Positions 40,319-44,656 of a stretch of 44,656 nucleotides of DNA are shown one piece after another. Position 1 is the first letter of the stretch; every line of letters begins with the position of its first letter. Below the pieces are notes generated by a model. The model worked only from the letters and a program-made list of their open reading frames with translations. It was not told the DNA's origin and did not search any database. This DNA is from Planctomycetota bacterium (lineage in GTDB: Bacteria; Planctomycetota; Phycisphaerae; Sedimentisphaerales; Anaerohalosphaeraceae), in the NCBI GenBank assembly GCA_029552545.1, contig JAKPDO010000007.1, positions 1-44,656 on the forward strand. The letters are read 5' to 3'. Made by a program: the position numbers and the translations under genes.

Positions 40319-41473
40319 TTACTGACAGGTCAGCCCGCGAATCAGACCGTGGGCGGCCTCGTTCTTCAGTTCGAGGGTGTACTCGCCGATGAGCTGGCCG
40401 CATTCATAATCGCCGCGGCTGGCCAGCGGTTTGTAATGGAAACTCCGTCCGGCCAGAGGCAAAACGCTGATGCGGCTGGAATCCAGCAGCAGAACGGCAT
40501 CCTGGGGTACCCATCGGGTCGTCACAATCCGGCACAGGCCGAAATCGCTCTCATAGAAACTCACCTGATCGCGGTAGGCGGTATCCGCCGGCCCGAAGGA
40601 GCGCAGCCCCGTCAGAAAGCCGTTGATTCGGCGCTTCTGAAAGCCGTTGACGACAATCAAATCAACGGTTGAGGAACTGCTTTCCCAGATTTTGCGCAGA
40701 ACATAATTGATTTTCGGTTCATCCAGGTCATTGCCCTGCGGAAAGCCCTGCGTACCGACGGAATAGACGTGGGTTTGGAGGTGCTGAATGATGCCGCGCA
40801 GGGTCCGGCGGACGGTTTGGCTGCCCTGCGGCGAGGAGATGAGCTGACCGCCGTTGATGACGGTGTTTTCGAGGTCGCGCAGCAGTTCCCGGAGCCGCAT
40901 CTGCTTTTGATAATCCATCTCATCGGCCAGGCCGATGGGACTGGCGGCCAGGTCCGTGCCGCTGACCTCGACGGACTGGGTAAAAATCTGCGTCCAGTTG
41001 CTCTGACGCTGCCGGCAGGTAAAACGGGCCTGGGGACGTTCATCCCCTTCGAGGGCGGCATTGCCGAGAATATTCACCGTCTGCCCGTTTGCCAGAGCCG
41101 AGCGCGTCGTGCCGGCATATCCGCGGATAACAGTGAGCGTATTGCCGGACACCTGCGTAACGAGCATCAGTTCCTGTTTGCCTTCAACCTGAATCTGATC
41201 GCCCGCTCGAAACCGCCCGCCGTCGCTCACATCAAACTGCGTTTCGTTCACTGGGTCCAACAGCGACGAATCGCTGATGGAATCTTTGTTGGGCAGCAAG
41301 GCATCCTCGAGCCACTCGTGGCGGGTGCTGGAGGCGCTGCGGGACGGGTCGCCGAGGGCGTCCAGCAGCGGCGTTTCATAGGGGGAAATGATACCAACCA
41401 AATCCGATACATCCTCCGCCAATTCAGGCAGAGCGGGGCCGGCGCTGTAGGTTGCTTTTCCGGTAAACGGCAT
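40319..41473 (-). CDS. Phage major capsid protein (DUF5309/SU10-like)
   Basis: A 384-aa protein. It starts MPFTGKATYSAGPALPELAEDVSDLVGIISPYETPLLDALG and has HEWLEDAL, a beta insertion (VSGNTLTVIRGYAGTT), FTQSVEVSGT, a long helix (ADEMDYQKQMRLRELLRDLENTVING), a DLIVVNGFQKRRINGF segment and an end with YECGQLIGEYTLELKNE. This is the layout of DUF5309/SU10-type HK97-fold major capsid proteins. No N-terminal protease-cleaved scaffold region is present. AAGGAGTTTG precedes ATG 41473. It is preceded by a coiled-coil scaffold candidate and the portal gene. Confidence 0.85.
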   Translation of the reverse strand: MPFTGKATYSAGPALPELAEDVSDLVGIISPYETPLLDALGDPSRSASSTRHEWLEDALLPNKDSISDSSLLDPVNETQFDVSDGGRFRAGDQIQVEGKQELMLVTQVSGNTLTVIRGYAGTTRSALANGQTVNILGNAALEGDERPQARFTCRQRQSNWTQIFTQSVEVSGTDLAASPIGLADEMDYQKQMRLRELLRDLENTVINGGQLISSPQGSQTVRRTLRGIIQHLQTHVYSVGTQGFPQGNDLDEPKINYVLRKIWESSSSTVDLIVVNGFQKRRINGFLTGLRSFGPADTAYRDQVSFYESDFGLCRIVTTRWVPQDAVLLLDSSRISVLPLAGRSFHYKPLASRGDYECGQLIGEYTLELKNEAAHGLIRGLTCQ

Positions 41474-41499
41474 AATCAAACTCCTTTCTTTGAATCAAT

Positions 41500-41520
41500 G
41501 AATTTCGAATCTCGAAATTC
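41500..41520. repeat. Palindrome GAATTTCGA-atc-TCGAAATTC before the capsid gene
   Basis: Perfect 9-bp arms with a 3-nt centre, in the gap between scaffold-like and capsid genes. A related perfect palindrome, GATTTCGAAATC, lies after the capsid gene at 40229-40240. Confidence 0.6.
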
Positions 41521-41568
41521 GAAACCAAAACGATTTATTCGTGACTTCATACGGCTGATTTCAGCATT

Positions 41569-42066
41569 TCAGGTGAATTGTCTCCGGATGCGCAGATACT
41601 CCTGCACATCGTTGAGCCGTCCGGTGCGTTCGGCCCTGCCGGCGGCCTGCTGAAGGGCGGCTGTGCGGTCGGGCAGGACGCGCTGTCCGGCGGAACGTTT
41701 CGGTCGTGCCGCATTGTCCGCCTCAAACAGCCAGCTTTTTTCACGCCGGAGCCGCTCCAGCAGAGTCGGCACATCGGCTTTGTCATTTTCTGCCAGCTGC
41801 TGACGAATCAGCAGACAGACGGTCTCGCCGTCGATTGCACCGGCGGCCCGGGCGGCCTGAACGAGCTGCTGCTCCGTCTGAATCCGGTCCAGCGTTTTGC
41901 GGAGAGTCTGATTCTCTGCATCCAGCCGGTTGCATTCGGCCTTGATTTGAGCCAGTTCCTTTTCGGCGGCCTGGGCCTGCCGGCGAATCAGGACGGCCTC
42001 CGGTATCGCTTCCGCACCGGAGGGGGTTGTCTGTTCCTGTCGGGGTTCATCGTTTGTGTGTGTCAT
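41569..42066 (-). CDS. Scaffold-like coiled-coil protein
   Basis: A 165-aa hydrophilic protein with a long N-terminal coiled coil (AQAAEKELAQIKAECNRLDAENQTLRKTLDR), then IDGETVCLLIRQQLAEN, VPTLLERLRREKSWLF and a basic C-terminus (LNDVQEYLRIRRQF). Position between portal and major capsid, length and an acidic/Gln-rich coiled coil with basic tail are what scaffolding proteins of tailed phages look like. Assignment rests on context. GAAAGGAG precedes the ATG at 42066. Confidence 0.65.
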   Translation of the reverse strand: MTHTNDEPRQEQTTPSGAEAIPEAVLIRRQAQAAEKELAQIKAECNRLDAENQTLRKTLDRIQTEQQLVQAARAAGAIDGETVCLLIRQQLAENDKADVPTLLERLRREKSWLFEADNAARPKRSAGQRVLPDRTAALQQAAGRAERTGRLNDVQEYLRIRRQFT

Positions 42067-42115
42067 AAACTCGCTCCTTTCCGATCAGGATTTCCTTGTT
42101 TTGTCTGCTGCGAAA

Positions 42116-43684
42116 TTATTCCGCCGTCGGCTCGAAGTCCGTCGGTTCGTATCCCAATTCTTTAAGGATGTCAGCTGCGGGCACGCCGAGGTCTTTTTTG
42201 AGCTGGGCTTCTTTGAGCTGTTCGGCGGGCTCTTCGGGCAGCGGATTGGGAAAGCGCACATCCAGCTGCCGCTCTTCGGGCGAGGTCGGAAAGACGCCGG
42301 CACGGTCGAAGATATCCAGAATGATTTCGGCCATCCGCCGAAGCCCCTGCCCGTAGGTGTACTGCTTGCGGCTGTTGCGGGTGAGCATCCCCATAAAGGT
42401 CATCTTCAGGGCCACGCCGGAGGTCAGATGGCCGATTTTGTTTTTGAGCACACCGGCCACGACGGGGGTTACGCCGCTGATTTTGTCCATCGCATCGCGG
42501 ATGTCGAGGATGTGGAGGTTTTCGCTGGGGCAGTTGTCGTCGCCGCCGAATTCCTGAATGGAGGCGTTCTCGTTGTCCGTACACCACATTCGGCCGGGCG
42601 AGACGGGTTTTTCGCCGACGCCCTCGATGCCCTTGGCCAGATACATCCGAAAGGCCTGCATCGTAAGCCGATTGGCCCGGTCGGACAGGCGTGTGTTCAG
42701 TTCATTCTGCAGGCCGATGAGCTGCTCAACGTCGCTGATGCCCTCGTAGGCATAGGGCTGTGAAAGATTCTGAATGTGCACGACAGGGATGTAGCCGAGC
42801 GGATTAGGGCCTTCGGCGACGCACTGAAAATCTTCATAGCGCTGGAAGCAGCGAGGGCCGATGATTTCCGTGACGGCGGTCTTGCGGCGGCCGGCAGGAA
42901 TCGAACGCCTTCGGAAAAACCGCTCCAGAAGCGCCGGCGGCTGCTCCGGTTCGTTTCGCTCCTGAAGAAAATGCTGAATGTAATAACGGATAGTTCGGCA
43001 GTCGTCTTCTTCCAGGACCGGCAGGGCTCGGGGGGCTTCGACCAGGTCCAGGGCAATCTCGGAAGCGAAGGTGCGGATGCGCGGAAGGGATACGGATGCA
43101 TCGGGAGTCTGAACGGAACGGCCGGGGGTGGCGGCCTGAAGACGTGTGTTCAGCCGAGCGCCGGGACGAATGATGCAGTCGACAAACCCATAGACCGCCC
43201 CGAGCACCGCCAGGTCCTGGAAGAATGCAGGGCCCCCGTTGGCCTCGAACACAGCTTCAAGAAGCGTCTGAATGGCTCTGCGACGAGAAGCATTGGGGGC
43301 CCTGCTGACGAATGAAACGCCTTTGCCGAAGAGAAAATCCACCATCGCACTGATGCGCCAGGCGATGTCATTTTCAATCACAACCTCCTTACGGCGGATA
43401 TCGCGAACGACCTTGCCGGCGTCGATGCCGTCGGGAGTATCATAGAGCCGTCCGGTAATTCGCGGAGGCAAGCCCATTTCCTGCGCCTGAATGTAGGGAC
43501 GGGCGGATTCGGCACAGCGGCCGTCGGCGTCTTCAAACGAAACCGGACCGATGAAACGGTTCTGATAATATTCCCACAGGCGATGAAAGCGGGCAAACCA
43601 AGTCGGCCAGTGGAATTGAATCAGCCAGTCGAGAAAGGACTCCTTTAGTGAAGAATCCTGAAAAATCCTTAAGTCAAACGCCAT
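42116..43684 (-). CDS. Phage portal protein
   Basis: A 522-aa portal candidate. Markers are RPYIQAQEMGLPPRITG, DIAWRISAMVDFLFGKGVSF, the conserved segment IPVVHIQNLSQPYAYEGISDVEQLIGLQNELNTRLSDRANRLTMQAF and a C-terminal LTSGVALKMTFMGMLTRNSRKQYTYGQGLRRMAEIILD, all typical of SPP1-Gp6-like portals. An acidic end with EEPAEQLKEAQ follows. The ATG at 43684 has GGAGG 6 nt upstream. It is the first gene of the cassette. A terminase, which normally precedes the portal, is absent; the next gene is divergent cheW. Confidence 0.88.
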   Translation of the reverse strand: MAFDLRIFQDSSLKESFLDWLIQFHWPTWFARFHRLWEYYQNRFIGPVSFEDADGRCAESARPYIQAQEMGLPPRITGRLYDTPDGIDAGKVVRDIRRKEVVIENDIAWRISAMVDFLFGKGVSFVSRAPNASRRRAIQTLLEAVFEANGGPAFFQDLAVLGAVYGFVDCIIRPGARLNTRLQAATPGRSVQTPDASVSLPRIRTFASEIALDLVEAPRALPVLEEDDCRTIRYYIQHFLQERNEPEQPPALLERFFRRRSIPAGRRKTAVTEIIGPRCFQRYEDFQCVAEGPNPLGYIPVVHIQNLSQPYAYEGISDVEQLIGLQNELNTRLSDRANRLTMQAFRMYLAKGIEGVGEKPVSPGRMWCTDNENASIQEFGGDDNCPSENLHILDIRDAMDKISGVTPVVAGVLKNKIGHLTSGVALKMTFMGMLTRNSRKQYTYGQGLRRMAEIILDIFDRAGVFPTSPEERQLDVRFPNPLPEEPAEQLKEAQLKKDLGVPAADILKELGYEPTDFEPTAE

Positions 43685-43990
43685 CGGTCGCCTCCGTTTT
43701 GCTTGTTCTGTTCTTTTTTGTCTCTCTACCCTTGGCGCACTGTTGCACAAATGAAGCGAAAATTGGGGATGAAACGGACGGCAGGACCTCCGGTAAGTCC
43801 GAAAAAAATAAATGATTTATCAAAAAAAGATTAATTCTGAAAAAACGTCTTCCCCTGTTGCAGTTTTGAACTGTATTTTTAAAAAAGATGCATTTTTTTC
43901 TTAAGTCCAAATCTAATAATCCCGAATCCCATCTCAGAATAATTCCCGATATTTAGGGAAAAACAAACCCAAGTATTTAGGAGCTGAAGA
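43685..43990. other. Intergenic region between portal and cheW
   Basis: A 306-bp divergent region. The portal side is mixed in base composition and contains GGAC/GTCC pairing at 43770-43795. From about 43800 to 43960 it is strongly A+T-rich and holds CAGTT-TTG-AACTG near 43862. No clear -35/-10 pair or sigma28 motif is visible, and no gene is seen. Confidence 0.5.
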
Positions 43991-44500
43991 ATGGCTGTCT
44001 CAGCAACATCCTCATCTGTTATAAGTTCACCCTCCGAAAAAAACCCCGCCTCGGAAGGCAAATACTTAACATTTGCCATCGGGAATGAAGAGTTTGGGAT
44101 AGAAATCCTGCAAATCCGCGAGATCATCGGCTATGTACCTGTTACGCCGGTGCCAAAATCACCTGTTTATCTGAAGGGTATATTGAACCTGCGCGGTCAG
44201 GTCATTCCGGTTATCGACCTTCGCCTGAAATTCGGAATGCCTGAGAAGGAGATTACAGACCAGACCTGTATTGTCATCATTGAAACGCAGACAGCAGAAG
44301 GGGCAACTCTGACCGGCCTGATAGTAGACCGGGTTTCAGAGGTCTTAGAGATTGAGGCCGAACAAATTGAGCCGGCACCATCCCTCGGCAGCACCATCGA
44401 TACCTCCTTCCTCCGTGGGATTGCCAAAACAAACGATTCGGTCAAACTGCTGCTTGAAATCGATTCTGTTGTTCAGCAGAGTGCTGAGGAATCGATATAG
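43991..44500 (+). CDS. cheW: Chemotaxis coupling protein CheW
   Basis: A 169-aa protein with the complete CheW core: KYLTFAIGNEEFGIEILQIREIIGYVPVTPVP, YLKGILNLRGQVIPVIDLRLKFGM, CIVIIE, LIVDRVSEVLEIEAEQIEPAP. The N-terminal 25 residues are a Ser-rich extension. It links receptors to CheA. TAGGAG lies 8 nt before the ATG. Twenty-seven bp downstream starts a methyl-accepting chemotaxis protein, so this is the start of a chemotaxis operon. Confidence 0.95.
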   Translation: MAVSATSSSVISSPSEKNPASEGKYLTFAIGNEEFGIEILQIREIIGYVPVTPVPKSPVYLKGILNLRGQVIPVIDLRLKFGMPEKEITDQTCIVIIETQTAEGATLTGLIVDRVSEVLEIEAEQIEPAPSLGSTIDTSFLRGIAKTNDSVKLLLEIDSVVQQSAEESI

Positions 44501-44527
44501 TTCCCTTTTTTTCTGAGGAGTCTGCGA

Positions 44528-44656
44528 ATGGTTAAGAACATGAAACTGTCCACGAAACTGTTTTTGGGATTCGGCTGTCTGGTTGTGATTACCGCCCTGC
44601 TGGGGCTGATCAGCTGGCGGGGAATGGCCAGGGTCAAGGTCCTCTCTGACCTGACC
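44528..44656 (+). CDS. Methyl-accepting chemotaxis protein (5' part only)
   Basis: The first 43 codons are visible. MVKNMKLSTKLFLGFGCLVVITALLGLISW is the characteristic start of a membrane-bound MCP (KLSTKLxLGFG then a first TM helix), continuing to the right edge. GAGGAG lies 7-12 nt before the ATG. It follows cheW after 27 bp. Confidence 0.85.
   Translation, partial: MVKNMKLSTKLFLGFGCLVVITALLGLISWRGMARVKVLSDLT

Noticed and set aside
38409..43684. Complete prophage
   Set aside because: No integrase, terminase, tail, repressor or att repeats seen; only head genes and two membrane proteins.
1..44656. CRISPR arrays, tRNA and rRNA genes
   Set aside because: No regularly spaced repeats, no cloverleaf with CCA end and no rRNA signature found by eye.

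Overview
The window reads as a chromosomal stretch from a free-living polysaccharide-degrading planctomycete, most likely Phycisphaerae/Sedimentisphaerales-like. This is inference. It rests on a mid-50s G+C impression, secreted glycoside hydrolases and an esterase with dockerin-like C-termini, a PEP-CTERM protein, many small secreted or lipid-anchored proteins, and planctomycete-typical families (GH127, PhoPQ-activated protein family, DUF4139). There are no rRNA or tRNA genes, CRISPR arrays, transposases or integrases that I can see.

Layout. 1-4.1 kb: a 3'-truncated radical SAM/B12-type protein diverges from apbE. A terminator-rich gap follows, holding a 31-aa membrane microprotein and a possible small RNA, then a PpiC-type lipoprotein. 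4.3-9.2 kb: a GH127 beta-L-arabinofuranosidase, a PH-like membrane protein, a DUF2185 (Imm33-like) protein and an SLC1 carboxylate/amino-acid symporter. 9.25-14.8 kb, minus strand: serpin, two DUF4139 paralogues, a BamE-like/coiled-coil protein and a DUF89 phosphatase. 15.0-16.3 kb: a visibly A+T-rich pair, DUF488 plus an unknown partner. 16.3-19 kb: MFS transporter, Pmp3/YqaE peptide and PEP-CTERM protein.

19-26 kb holds two possible uncharacterised systems. Three paralogous 82-85 aa four-cysteine proteins are scattered among a large arabinofuranosidase-like enzyme and other genes, and two of them share an almost identical promoter. A split version of the ABC-ATPase/GNAT pair known as a fusion (COG2401) is led by a sigma-region-4-like HTH protein. 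26-38 kb: CBM48 protein, three-PAS histidine kinase, small lipoproteins, PhoPQ-activated family protein with dockerin end, CorA with UPF0316, SDR, phosphomannomutase, and a DUF2157 (frameshifted)/GDYXXLXY pair.

38.4-43.7 kb, minus strand: a compact virion-head cassette (portal, scaffold-like, major capsid, unknown head protein, holin-like membrane protein, lipoprotein) with no terminase, tail or integrase in view. It lies between ordinary chromosomal genes. 44.0 kb to the end: cheW followed by the start of a methyl-accepting chemotaxis protein.

Best candidates for undescribed biology: the reduced capsid cassette, the C4 small-protein family with its shared promoters, the split COG2401-like system, the DUF488 pair, and the serpin/DUF4139 operon.
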